From Cyanobium sp. (GTDB lineage Bacteria > Cyanobacteriota > Cyanobacteriia > PCC-6307 > Cyanobiaceae): 64,000 nt of DNA. This document shows positions 1 through 9,045 of the stretch, piece by piece; positions within the stretch are counted from its first letter, which is position 1, and each line of letters opens with the position of its first letter. The stretch is from positions 1-64,000 of the forward strand of contig SLIG01000110.1 in assembly GCA_007135755.1 (NCBI GenBank), in the 5' to 3' direction. Both the position numbers and the translations under genes were made by a program. The notes under the pieces were generated by a model. That model saw only the letters and a program-made list of their open reading frames with translations. It made no database searches and was not told where the DNA came from.

Positions 1-57
1 AACCAGGGAAACGGGCCTGCCCACCCCTTGCAACGCCAGGCGTCTGAGGTGGGCTCG

Positions 58-84
58 CTCAGCCCCGGCTACGCCGGGGCTGAG
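58..84. repeat. Perfect 12-bp inverted repeat (CTCAGCCCCGGC-TAC-GCCGGGGCTGAG)
   Basis: Read directly; no T-tract follows, so not a classical terminator on the + strand. Confidence 0.8.
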
Positions 85-226
85 GCCCAGGGCATTTACA
101 CCACTGCTGGGGACGCCAGCAGGTGGGCCGCGTCACGGTGACCAAGCAGGACATTCCAGGCGAATACAGCTGAACCAGATCCAGACCGCCGTTCCTAGAC
201 TGGTATCACTCTGAGAAGGAGGCCCA

Positions 227-463
227 ATGGCCACCTGCGATCTGCCGGTCCACGAGGCCGTGAATCCATCCACTGCAGCCCTGCACCAGCTGAGGGAGTT
301 GCTCCAGCACGACCCCGCCTTTGCCCAGGACCTGCGCGCCACCGCCTCCACCGAGGCTGCGGCCCAACTCGCCTTCGAGCACGGCGTTCAGGTGACTCCG
401 GAGGCACTCTGGCGTAATCGCGGCACCCTGGTCAGTGGCGGCCTGCCCACCTGGCGCGGCTGA
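227..463 (+). CDS. Nif11-like domain small protein ending shortly after a Gly-Gly
   Basis: Helical Nif11-type pattern (ALHQLRELLQHDPAFAQDLRATASTEAAAQLAFEHGVQVTPEAL) followed by SGGLPTWRG; ATG with AGGAGG upstream (gagaaggaggccca). Confidence 0.65.
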   Translation: MATCDLPVHEAVNPSTAALHQLRELLQHDPAFAQDLRATASTEAAAQLAFEHGVQVTPEALWRNRGTLVSGGLPTWRG

Positions 464-545
464 GCCGGCACGATCGTCCCCATCCGGGAGGATCGCTCCA
501 GGTGAATCCTGCATGATCATGGCTGGCTCCTGCATGGAATCAGCC

Positions 546-581
546 ATTTTTCATGGCAGCCCGATTTTTCATGGCAGCCCG
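546..581. repeat. 18-bp perfect tandem duplication (ATTTTTCATGGCAGCCCG x2)
   Basis: Read directly at 546-563 and 564-581. Confidence 0.9.
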
Positions 582-1010
582 GAGTACCCAGTCGGGCTCA
601 GGGCCATGCATCAGCGTATTCAGGCGCATGCCGCCAAGTGCTGATCACAGTCTGCAACGGGCCTCTCTCCTTTCCGTGCTGATCCGATACTGGAGTTCTT
701 TCTGATCGACAGCCGATAGAACTTGCTGGTTACGCCAATTCACGCAACAGAACAGAGTCGCCTGGCTGCCAGCGTGATAACGGAATAGGGGTTCACCAGC
801 CCCATCAGCGCCCCTTCCCCAGGGGTGCTCTGCGATCGAAACGCCCAGCGTTGCCTCGACAACCAAGGCACCTGGATCTCCCTGACACAGCGCCATCGGG
901 ATAACACCGCTGGCCGGAGGCTTGCCGCCGAGCAGAGCAGTAGGCCCAGTCCTGCGGAATTCCAGCTCAGCAACGGCAACAGGCTGATCGTCCCCGCCGT
1001 TCAGCCCTGG

Positions 1011-1577
1011 TCAGCTGATCGATCCCCTCCCATCGCGGCCTGCATGTGTACTGCCACCCTGACCGCGATGGGAGCGGCGTGATCGCCGGAAGTCCCAGGG
1101 CCTGGTGATGCCCCCATCCACCTGCCAGATGCCCAGCCGGCGCCGCCTGGCGCGCTCTTCTGCCTTCAGATACTCCCGCCTGTCGCACTGATCGAGGTAC
1201 TGGCGGTACACAAAGGCCTGGCCGTCCTCCACCAGGACCAGGCCGATGTTGCTGCCGCTGAACACCTCCGCCACGGTGCGGCCATAGCGGTCGGTGGTCT
1301 TGACATCGAGCCTCACCTCCCGGCCGATGGGGAGGCGCTGCCGCAGGACCTCCCTGGCCTGCGGACCATGGGACCGCTGGGCCATCTCCGGGGCGTCGAT
1401 GCAGGCCAGCCGCACCGTGATGGTCTCCTCGCCCTGGCGGACCCGGAGGCTGTCGCCATCACCCACGGACACCACGGTGGCCCTGGGCCCCGGTGCCGCG
1501 CAGGCCGGGGCCAGGGTGAGGGAAACCAGGGCCAGGGCGACAGCCAGGGCTCTGGCGGCGTGAACACGACGGGGCAT
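1011..1577 (-). CDS. Secreted thermonuclease-family (SNase-like) nuclease
   Basis: MPRRVHAARALAVALALVSLTLAPACA signal peptide, then VVSVGDGDSLRV...RLACIDAPEMAQ...REVLRQRL...TTDRYGRTVAEVF...LVEDGQAFVYRQYL. The 330-aa ORF is over-extended; start taken at MPRRVH. Confidence 0.85.
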   Translation of the reverse strand: MPRRVHAARALAVALALVSLTLAPACAAPGPRATVVSVGDGDSLRVRQGEETITVRLACIDAPEMAQRSHGPQAREVLRQRLPIGREVRLDVKTTDRYGRTVAEVFSGSNIGLVLVEDGQAFVYRQYLDQCDRREYLKAEERARRRRLGIWQVDGGITRPWDFRRSRRSHRGQGGSTHAGRDGRGSIS

Positions 1578-1686
1578 GGCAGCGACTCTGCCCCAGGCAG
1601 GCGGGGAAAGCCGCTGATCGCTGATGCAGAGCCTGGATGCCCCCCGAGCGGAGGCATGATCGCTGGCAGCCACTCCGCGGATCACG

Positions 1687-1881
1687 ATGAGTGCTCCCTC
1701 GCGCCAGGAGAAACTGGGTCGCTTTCTGCTCCGCGGCCTGCGCATCGGGGCCAGCACGGTGGCGGTGCTGGAGCTCCTGCGCAACGACTGGACCGGCGGC
1801 ATCAGCGCAGCGCTGGCCTGGGTTGTGTTTCTGCTGGTGGAGCGGCGGCTGACGCCGGCCAGTCCTGATTCTGAGGACTGA
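1687..1881 (+). CDS. Small hypothetical membrane protein
   Basis: 64 aa with one hydrophobic segment (GGISAALAWVVFLLVERR). Confidence 0.45.
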   Translation: MSAPSRQEKLGRFLLRGLRIGASTVAVLELLRNDWTGGISAALAWVVFLLVERRLTPASPDSED

Positions 1882-2408
1882 TCTGCAGCTCCTCCTCGCC
1901 TGGTTGCAGCCCCAGCGGATCCCGGCCGGGTGGAGCACGCAGCACGGTGGGGCTGCCGGGCACGGGCTGAGCTGGAGCGTGCAGGCGACCGCCGGTGCGG
2001 CAACCGGACTGCCCAACAGCCGCAGGCTCAGGCCCGGCCAACTGGTGGCGTTCAGGCAGAGCGTGCTGGGGGTGCTGCAGAGCGAGCCGGCTGCGGGCCG
2101 ATGGTTCCCTGGGCGGCCGTCTGGCCGGGCTGCTGGCGGTGATCGAAACGCCGGAGGCGATGGAGGCCTACATCACGTGCGCCGGCAGCCAGGACGAGGC
2201 CTGGCCCAAGGCTTCTGCGAAGCAGTAGCGGCGCGCCCATCGCTGGTTCGAGGCGGTTCAGGAGGCCTCACAGCTGGCGGCAGCGCGGGGGTGGTTGGCC
2301 TGAGGCCTGGCGGTCTCGCGGCTGGGCCGGTTCCCCGTATCGCGCGGCACGCTCTCCCCGGTGGCAGCGGCACCAGGATGAAGTCGAAAAGACAAGAGAA
2401 CCAGCTGC

Positions 2409-2651
2409 ATGCGAGAGGTCCTGTTCCGCGTTCTTGCCGAACACCCGGGCCACCTGGAAGCCCAGGCCGAGAGCCTGCCGATCCGGATCACGGCTCCATC
2501 GCTGGAGGAACTCCACCATGAAGCCCGGGAAGCCCTGATTGAGCACATCGGCCCGGCCCACTGCACCTACCAGGTGCGGATCCGTCGCCTGCCGGGCCAC
2601 CCCGTCAGCGGCATCAGGCCGCTGCGGCGTCGGCCCATACCCTGCCCCTGA
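2409..2651 (+). CDS. HicB-like / DUF1902-like small protein, no HicA partner seen
   Basis: MREVLFRVLAEHPGHLEAQAESLPIRITAPSLEELHHEAREALIEHI resembles the HicB partial RNase H fold (beta-beta-SLEEL-helix). Confidence 0.4.
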   Translation: MREVLFRVLAEHPGHLEAQAESLPIRITAPSLEELHHEAREALIEHIGPAHCTYQVRIRRLPGHPVSGIRPLRRRPIPCP

Positions 2652-2698
2652 AGCCAGCCCAGACTGGGAGCACGCCTCAGCGGCAGAGCGGCTCCGTC

Positions 2699-2877
2699 AT
2701 GGCTGATCCCACCCCCCCCCATCGCCTGGGCCGGAGCCGCTGGACCTACCGGCCGGCGTGCATCAGCTCTGCCGCTGCGGTCGCTCCCGTCGGTATCCCC
2801 TGTGCGACGGCAGCCATGAAGCGCCAGCCGTGGCAGAAGACTTCAGTCGCCAAACCTGCGGTCAAGCCACTGGGTGA
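2699..2877 (+). pseudogene. CDGSH iron-sulfur domain protein, reading frame interrupted at a poly-C tract
   Basis: Frame 1 encodes LPAGVHQLCRCGRSRRYPLCDGSHEAPAVAEDFSRQTCGQATG*, matching C-X-C-X2-S-X3-P-X-C-D-G-S-H. The ATG at 2699 is in another frame; one extra C in the 9-C tract (2712-2720) would join them. Confidence 0.75.
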
Positions 2878-3058
2878 ACACATAGACCCCAATGAACATC
2901 GGCAGATAGGCAAGCCACATGTTGGGGAGGTTCAGCTCTGCGTTGTTAATCAGAACCAACCCTCCATAACTGATCAGACCATAAATCAAGGCGCGTCGCA
3001 AGGGTGCGGCAATCTTGTTCATGTGGGGTGGAAATGCTGCTGAGACCATGGTATCCAT
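2843..3058 (-). CDS. Small hypothetical membrane protein
   Basis: 71 aa with two hydrophobic segments; overlaps the convergent CDGSH gene. Confidence 0.45.
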   Translation of the reverse strand: MDTMVSAAFPPHMNKIAAPLRRALIYGLISYGGLVLINNAELNLPNMWLAYLPMFIGVYVFTQWLDRRFGD

Positions 3059-3109
3059 ACCGGTGTCCCCCGGGTCACCAGTGCCTGTTTGAGGCCTGAT
3101 TGCTGCTGT

Positions 3110-3571
3110 CTAAATCCCCAGAAAACTCACCAAACGGTTCACAATCTGTCGCTGTTCTTCGCACGACTTGTAGGACAGCAGACGCAACTGCCGGCCACTG
3201 CTGAGAATCACATGGGCACTGCAGGGTCGGCCCCGTCCGGACACCCGCCGTCTCACCGCAATGGTGCGAATCTCGCTCACCTTGCAACTGATCCTGCGGG
3301 TCAGCCCCAGGCCATTCACCCGGAAGATCGTGAACCGGCCCGCCGCACGGTCGGCCAGGCAGCCATAGGAAGTCTGATCCACAAAGGCAAAGGCCGTGAT
3401 GCCCACGGTGAACGCCAGAAACAGGCTGTTGTCCACCGAGGGCTCAGCCAGAACGACCACCAGCGAGATCAAGGCCGCCACACCCAGCACCACCCCAAGA
3501 AGCAGTTGGGAGCCGGGCTCGTCCTGGAATTGAAGGTGCAAGCGCTCAGGCGTCTGCTCGATGACGGCCAT
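3110..3571 (-). CDS. Hypothetical membrane protein
   Basis: Two N-terminal TM segments (LLLGVVLGVAALISLVVVL, LFLAFTVGITAFAFV) and a soluble C-terminus. Confidence 0.6.
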   Translation of the reverse strand: MAVIEQTPERLHLQFQDEPGSQLLLGVVLGVAALISLVVVLAEPSVDNSLFLAFTVGITAFAFVDQTSYGCLADRAAGRFTIFRVNGLGLTRRISCKVSEIRTIAVRRRVSGRGRPCSAHVILSSGRQLRLLSYKSCEEQRQIVNRLVSFLGI

Positions 3572-3803
3572 GGGTCATCTCAGGGAAGCCTCAACAGCAC
3601 CAACCCTACCGAGCCGACCCAGGCCACCCATCGACCAGCGACCAGCGACGCCTGGCCAGCGATTCAGTCGTCGGCCAGACGTGGAATGGCAGGACCTGAG
3701 TACGTCAGGAGCATGGGCCTGCCGTTCCAGATTTCGGCAAGAAGTTTCGGCAAGAAGGCGCCCGCTCTGGGCGCCAGCAGGCCAGCGGCAGGCTCGTGAG
3801 GAC

Positions 3804-4169
3804 TCACTCGTCCTCGTCAGCGCCGCCGATGGGGATGAGCTTGATCTGCTTGCGGCCGAGCTTGATCTCGAACTCATCGCCAGGCTCCAGACCCAGCTGG
3901 GCGGTGTAGGCCTTGCCCACCAGCAGGTTGCCGTTGAACTGCACTTTGGTGACGAAGCTGAGCTTGCGGCCGCCCTTGCCACGGCCCTGGCCACTCTCAC
4001 CCAGGCTCACACCCTTGGCTTCCAGGAGTGCTTCGTAGAAGGCGGTGAAGTTCAGCCGCTCACTGCCGTCCTTCTTGGTGCTCACGTAGCCACATTCGCG
4101 CACCAGTTCAGACTTGGTGGCATCGCCCAGTTCCTTGACCTTGGCGAGCAGATCAGAGCCGGTGAGCAT
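3804..4169 (-). CDS. AbrB-like transcriptional regulator (cyAbrB family)
   Basis: MLTGSDLLAKVKELGDATKSELVRECGYVSTKKDGSERLNFTAFYEALLEAKG...GNLLVGKAYTAQLGLEPGDEFEIKLGRKQIKLIPI. Confidence 0.85.
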   Translation of the reverse strand: MLTGSDLLAKVKELGDATKSELVRECGYVSTKKDGSERLNFTAFYEALLEAKGVSLGESGQGRGKGGRKLSFVTKVQFNGNLLVGKAYTAQLGLEPGDEFEIKLGRKQIKLIPIGGADEDE

Positions 4170-4499
4170 GGGTGTTTGAAGAACTGTGCGCACCCTATCG
4201 CATAGCTGCGCTTCGGCAATGGGGGGCAACGCTGAGGCTTCTCTGCGGGTGCACTGCCGCGTTGGCTTGCCCGGCAGGGGCCAAATCCAGCCGCAGCCGG
4301 ATTGTCTGCCAGCGCGGGGAGTTCGGGTTTCCGGGGTTGCTCACCACCAGGTCATCGCCGCCCCGGAATCATCGTCCGGTGGCGGAAGACGCGGGTTTGC
4401 TGAATCGTGATCGTCCCCCAGCCTGGATGGTCCCCGTAGCCGCTGACGCCCCTGCCAGCGCCGTCGCTGCGGTACGGTCCCGCCAGCTGGAACTGACGG

Positions 4500-5492
4500 G
4501 TGCTGGAGCGGTTCACCCTGCTGTTCCCCCTCTGGACCGTTACGGGGGTGCTGCTGGCCCTGCCGTTTCCCTGGCTGTTCTCCTGGATGCAGGGCCCACT
4601 GATCGTGCTGGCCCTGGCGGTGGTGATGCTGGGCATGGGCCTGGAGCTGCAGACGGCCGACTTCCGGCGGGTGCTGGGCCGTCCGCGGCCGGCTGTTCTG
4701 GGGGTGATCGCCCAGTTCGCGGTGATGCCGGCCCTGGCTGCCGCTGTGGCCTGGGGGCTGCGGCTGGAACCACCCCTGGCGGTGGGGCTGATCCTGGTGG
4801 GCTGTTGTCCGGGCGGCACTGCCAGCAACGTGGTGAGCCTGATCGCCCGGGCCGATGTGGCCCTCTCGGTGGTGATGACCACCGTGAGCACCCTGGCGGC
4901 CGTGCTGCTCACGCCGGCCCTCACCGGGCTGCTGGCCGGCCGCTACGTGCCCGTGGACGGTTGGCGGCTGTTGCTCGATGTGCTGCAGGTGGTGCTGCTG
5001 CCGGTGGCTGCCGGCGTGGCCCTCAAGCGGGGCGCCCCACGCCTGGCCCGCGCGCTCGCCCCGGTGATGCCGCCCCTGGCGGTGCTGGCGATCGTGCTGA
5101 TCGTGGCCAGCATCGTGGGCAGCCAGCGCCAGGCCCTGCTGGCTCAGGGTCCGCTGCTGCTGCTCGCGGCCCTGCTGTTGCATGGCATCGGCTTCCTGCT
5201 GGGCTGGCTGATCCCGGCAGCGGCGAGCCAGCCGGCCACGGTGCGGCGCACCGTGAGCATCGAGGTGGGCATGCAGAACTCGGGCCTGGCGGTGGTGCTG
5301 GCCCGTTCGGCCTTCGCCGCGTCGCCGCTCACGGCCCTGCCCGGCGCCGTCTCGGCGGTGGTGCATGCCGTGCTCGGCAGCCTGCTGGCCAGCGGCTGGC
5401 GGCGGGGGGGCTCGGGGTTGGCTGCGCCAGCCAGAGTCAGCGGTTCTGGTCGGCCACCAGCAGCAGGCCACCCACGATCGCCAGGTTCTTGA
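4500..5492 (+). CDS. Bile acid:sodium symporter (BASS) family transporter
   Basis: Multi-TM protein with CCPGGTASNVVSLIARADVALSVVMTT and EVGMQNSGLAVVLA. Confidence 0.88.
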   Translation: MLERFTLLFPLWTVTGVLLALPFPWLFSWMQGPLIVLALAVVMLGMGLELQTADFRRVLGRPRPAVLGVIAQFAVMPALAAAVAWGLRLEPPLAVGLILVGCCPGGTASNVVSLIARADVALSVVMTTVSTLAAVLLTPALTGLLAGRYVPVDGWRLLLDVLQVVLLPVAAGVALKRGAPRLARALAPVMPPLAVLAIVLIVASIVGSQRQALLAQGPLLLLAALLLHGIGFLLGWLIPAAASQPATVRRTVSIEVGMQNSGLAVVLARSAFAASPLTALPGAVSAVVHAVLGSLLASGWRRGGSGLAAPARVSGSGRPPAAGHPRSPGS

Positions 5493-5805
5493 ACAGCTGA
5501 ATGCGCTCAGCGGGATCCCCCAGATCCCCATGGAAGATGAAGCTGGTGGGCACCAGGAACACCAGCAGCAGCACGGCCCCCAGGCGCGCCTTCCAGCCGC
5601 TGATCACCAGCGCCGACCCCGCCGCCATCAGCGCCATGGCCAGCACCAGCAGCACTGGAGCCAGCGGCAGACCCTTGGCGGCGATGGCGCCGGCCGGTCC
5701 GGCGAAGCCGGTGAGCTTGCCGATCAGCGACTGGATGAACACCAGACACAGCAGCACCCTGGCCGTGCGGTTGAGCAGGGACGGGGCAGGGAAGGACTCA
5801 GCCAT
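5437..5805 (-). CDS. DoxX family membrane protein
   Basis: LLNRTARVLLCLVFIQSLIGKLTGFAG...LVISGWKARLGAVLLLVFLVPTSFIFH; 3' overlap with the BASS gene. Confidence 0.8.
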   Translation of the reverse strand: MAESFPAPSLLNRTARVLLCLVFIQSLIGKLTGFAGPAGAIAAKGLPLAPVLLVLAMALMAAGSALVISGWKARLGAVLLLVFLVPTSFIFHGDLGDPAERIQLFKNLAIVGGLLLVADQNR

Positions 5806-5859
5806 GGGATCGGCAGCAGCTACGCGGTGGGTTGGCTCACTCTGGGTCCAGCAGCGGGC

Positions 5860-6066
5860 TCAACAGCGCACCGGCACCACCTTCAGGCCGATGGGAGCCA
5901 GGGCGATCAGGGCCAGCGTGAGGTGCTGAATCCCAAAAGGGATCCCCACGATGGTGATGAAACAGGCCAGGGCGGAGCTGAGGTGGCCGATCGCCAGCCA
6001 CCAGCCCAGGCCCATCACGAAGCCACCCAGCACGAACCAGAGAACGTTGGGCAGAAATCCGATCAC
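5860..6066 (-). CDS. YccF-domain membrane protein
   Basis: VIGFLPNVLWFVLGGFVMGLGWWLAIGHLSSALACFITIVGIPFGIQHLTLALIALAPIG; GTG start inferred. Confidence 0.75.
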   Translation of the reverse strand: MIGFLPNVLWFVLGGFVMGLGWWLAIGHLSSALACFITIVGIPFGIQHLTLALIALAPIGLKVVPVRC

Positions 6067-6124
6067 GGGCCGCAGGTGATGTCGATCAATGCGGTGATCC
6101 TGGCCGGGGCGACGGCGGGACGGC

Positions 6125-6337
6125 TCAGGCCGCCATGGGTGGAACGGCGGGCTCGGCTGACTCGGCTGGCTCCAGCGCTTCCCAGAGCTTGCGGTAGGCC
6201 GCCGTGTGCAGGGCGCTCCAGGGCCGGGAGGCCGGATGGCAGGCGGCGATCCGGCGGGCCAGATCCTCACGGCTCACGGGCACCACACCGAGCCCCAGCA
6301 CCGCCAGGGCCGCTTTGACATCCGCCGAAGCATCCAT
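6125..6337 (-). CDS. Hypothetical protein
   Basis: MDASADVKAALAVLGLGVVPVSREDLARRI...; start inferred. Confidence 0.4.
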   Translation of the reverse strand: MDASADVKAALAVLGLGVVPVSREDLARRIAACHPASRPWSALHTAAYRKLWEALEPAESAEPAVPPMAA

Positions 6338-6600
6338 CCGCTGGGACCCGGTGCGACCCGCTCGAGAGGGCCCACTCTCGCGGCCGAACAGTGGCGGCGC
6401 AAGCCGTGTGCCCTCAGGGATCCCACCCCCCGGCACCCCATCCAGCCCGGCGCCCGCAACTTCCAGCACCAAAGCCCCCCAAGCGCCGTAGCAATCGCTA
6501 CCAAACCGCTAGATTCCCGCAACGTTGATCCACCTGCCTTCGGGTGGACGCAGTCAGAGCCGTGTCAGGCAACGGGGACGCGGACACTGTGGAGACCCTG

Positions 6601-6780
6601 ATGAACGTTCTCGATCTGATCCGATCCAAGGCCCTCAAGCAGCAGCGTCTCAACGGCGCCCAGTTCATGATGGCCAAGTCCTACCGCGGGGTGCCCTATG
6701 TGGACGCCCATCACGACCAGCCCAAACAGGACACCAAGACCACGCAGCTCACCTACCGCGGCCAGAGCTACCACCACTGA
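6601..6780 (+). CDS. DUF4278-type protein
   Basis: C-terminal LTYRGQSY motif typical of DUF4278. Confidence 0.6.
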   Translation: MNVLDLIRSKALKQQRLNGAQFMMAKSYRGVPYVDAHHDQPKQDTKTTQLTYRGQSYHH

Positions 6781-6822
6781 TCAAGCCGCTGTCCCGCGAG
6801 GGCAGCAGCGATCAACCCACCC

Positions 6823-6853
6823 GGCCAGCCAGCTCGTCCTGGCTGGCCTTTTT
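6823..6853 (+). terminator. Rho-independent terminator
   Basis: GGCCAGCCAG-CTCGTC-CTGGCTGGCC-TTTTT, 10-bp perfect stem, downstream of the DUF4278 gene. Confidence 0.85.
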
Positions 6854-6945
6854 GATGTCCATCCAGGCTGGGACGGCTCCGGGCCCCTGCGATACATCGC
6901 CAGGACCACGGCTGCGTTGATGCTGGCCCCAGGATCCTGCCCTCC

Positions 6946-9045
6946 ATGAGCAACGCCCTCTACATCAGCACCACCGAGGCGGGCAGCGGCAAGGCCCTGG
7001 TCGCCCTGGGGCTGGGCCATGAGCTGCTGCGCCGCACCGCCGGGCTGCGCTTCTTCCGGCCCGTGATCCAGACCACACCGGACGAGGACATCGACCTGAT
7101 CCGGCGCCATTTCCAGCTCTCCCAGAGCGTGGAAGCCTCCTTCGGGCTCAGCACCGGGGAGATGAACGACCTGATCGCCGCCAACCGCATCAATGACGGG
7201 CTGGAGCGGATCATCAGCCGCTACCAGGCCCTGGCGGAGGACCAGGGCTTCATGCTCTGCGAGAGCTCCGACTATCTGGGCGAGGGTTCGGCCTTCGAGT
7301 TCAACCTCAACCAGGAGATCGCCCGCAACCTGGGCTGCCCGATCCTGATCCTGGGCAACGCCCATCAGCGCAACGGCGACGATGCCCTGCGGCCGGTGCG
7401 GCTGGCGGTGGAGACCTACCGCCGCCACGGCTGCCGGATCGTGGGGATCGTGCTCAACAAGGCCGATCCGGCCCGCATCGATGCCCTGCGCCAGGCCCTC
7501 GAGCGGGAGTTCGGCGGACGCGACTGGGTGCTGAGCGTGATTCCCTACGACCGCCGCCTGAGCAGCCCCCGGCTGCGCGACATCGCCGAGCATCTGCAGG
7601 CCGACGTGCTCTACGGCCAGGAGGGCCTGGAGCGCCTGGCCCTGCATCAGATCGTGGCGGCGATGCAGATGCAGCACGCCCTGGAGTGGCTGCAGGAGGG
7701 CAGTCTGGTGATCACCCCGGGCGACCGGGGCGACGTGATCATGGGCATGCTCCAGGCCCACCAGTCGCACAACTACCCCAGCCTGTCGGGGCTGCTGCTC
7801 ACCGGCATGCCCCCGGAGCCGGCGATCGACCGGCTGATCCAGGGCCTGCCCAACCCCCTGCCGATCCTGGCGGTGCCCAGCGACACCTTCACCACGGTGG
7901 CGCGCCTGCGGGAGATTCACACCAGCCTGCGGGGTGACGACCGCGAGAAGATCGCCCTCTCGATCGCCGCCTTCGAGCGCCACGGCCAGGTGGAGCGGCT
8001 GCTCCGCACGGTGACCCTGGCCCCGCCGCCGGAGCCCACGCCCCGGATGTTCCACCACAGCCTCAGCCTGCGGGCCGGCCACAGGCCGCAGCGGATCGTG
8101 CTGCCGGAGGCCCTCGAGCCCCGCATCCTGAGGGCCGCGGCCCAGGTGCAGGCCCAGGGGCTGGCCACCCCAGTGCTGCTGGGGGAGCGGGAGGCGATCC
8201 AGCGGGTGCTGCGCCGGGAGGGCATCGACCTCGATCTGGAGTCGCTGGGGGTGCTGTGCCCCCACACCAGTGCCGATCTGGAGCGCTACATCCACACCTT
8301 TGTGGAGCTGCGGCGGCACAAGGGCAGCACGGCCGCCATCGCCCGCGACCACCTGCTGGATGCCACCACCTTCGGCACGGTGATGGTGCTCAGCGGCGAC
8401 GCCGACGGCATGGTGTCGGGTGCCACCCACACCACCCAGCACACCATCCGCCCGGCCCTGCAGCTGATCCGCAGTCGCCCCGGGGTGTCGCTGATCTCAT
8501 CGGTGTTCGTGATGCTGCTCGAAGACCGGGTGGTGATCTACGGCGACTGCGCCGTCAATCCCCGCCCCGACGCCGCCCAGCTGGCCCAGATCGCCATCAG
8601 CTCCGCCGAAACGGCCCAGGCCCTGGGGCTGGAGCCGCGGGTGGCGATGCTCTCCTACTCCTCGGGGACATCCGGCCAGGGGGAGGACGTGGAGAAGGTG
8701 CGCCAGGCCACCGCCCTGGTGCGGCAGCGCTGGCCGGAGCTGCCGATCGAGGGACCGATTCAGTACGACGCGGCCGTGAGCGCGGAGGTGGCCCTGCAGA
8801 AACTGCCGGGATCGGCGGTGGGCGGCCGCGCCACGGTGCTGGTGTTCCCCGACCTCAACACCGGCAACAACACCTACAAGGCGGTGCAGCGCGAAACCGG
8901 GGCGGTCGCCATCGGTCCGATCCTCCAGGGCCTGAACAGGCCGGTGAACGATCTCAGCCGGGGCTGCAGCGTGGAGGACATCGTGAGCACGATCGCCATC
9001 ACCGCCATCCAGGCCCAGTTGCTCAGTGGGGCTGAGCCTGCATGA
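6946..9045 (+). CDS. pta: Phosphate acetyltransferase
   Basis: N-terminal P-loop-like region (MSNALYISTTEAGSGKALVALGL), DRTGG domain and C-terminal PTA_PTB domain (QRIVLPEALEPRILRAA...SYSSGTSGQGEDVEKV...FPDLNTGNNTYKAVQR). Confidence 0.95.
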   Translation: MSNALYISTTEAGSGKALVALGLGHELLRRTAGLRFFRPVIQTTPDEDIDLIRRHFQLSQSVEASFGLSTGEMNDLIAANRINDGLERIISRYQALAEDQGFMLCESSDYLGEGSAFEFNLNQEIARNLGCPILILGNAHQRNGDDALRPVRLAVETYRRHGCRIVGIVLNKADPARIDALRQALEREFGGRDWVLSVIPYDRRLSSPRLRDIAEHLQADVLYGQEGLERLALHQIVAAMQMQHALEWLQEGSLVITPGDRGDVIMGMLQAHQSHNYPSLSGLLLTGMPPEPAIDRLIQGLPNPLPILAVPSDTFTTVARLREIHTSLRGDDREKIALSIAAFERHGQVERLLRTVTLAPPPEPTPRMFHHSLSLRAGHRPQRIVLPEALEPRILRAAAQVQAQGLATPVLLGEREAIQRVLRREGIDLDLESLGVLCPHTSADLERYIHTFVELRRHKGSTAAIARDHLLDATTFGTVMVLSGDADGMVSGATHTTQHTIRPALQLIRSRPGVSLISSVFVMLLEDRVVIYGDCAVNPRPDAAQLAQIAISSAETAQALGLEPRVAMLSYSSGTSGQGEDVEKVRQATALVRQRWPELPIEGPIQYDAAVSAEVALQKLPGSAVGGRATVLVFPDLNTGNNTYKAVQRETGAVAIGPILQGLNRPVNDLSRGCSVEDIVSTIAITAIQAQLLSGAEPA

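Noticed and set aside
6781-8442. 553-aa minus-strand ORF opposite pta
   Set aside because: Antisense shadow of a GC-rich gene; no recognisable domain.
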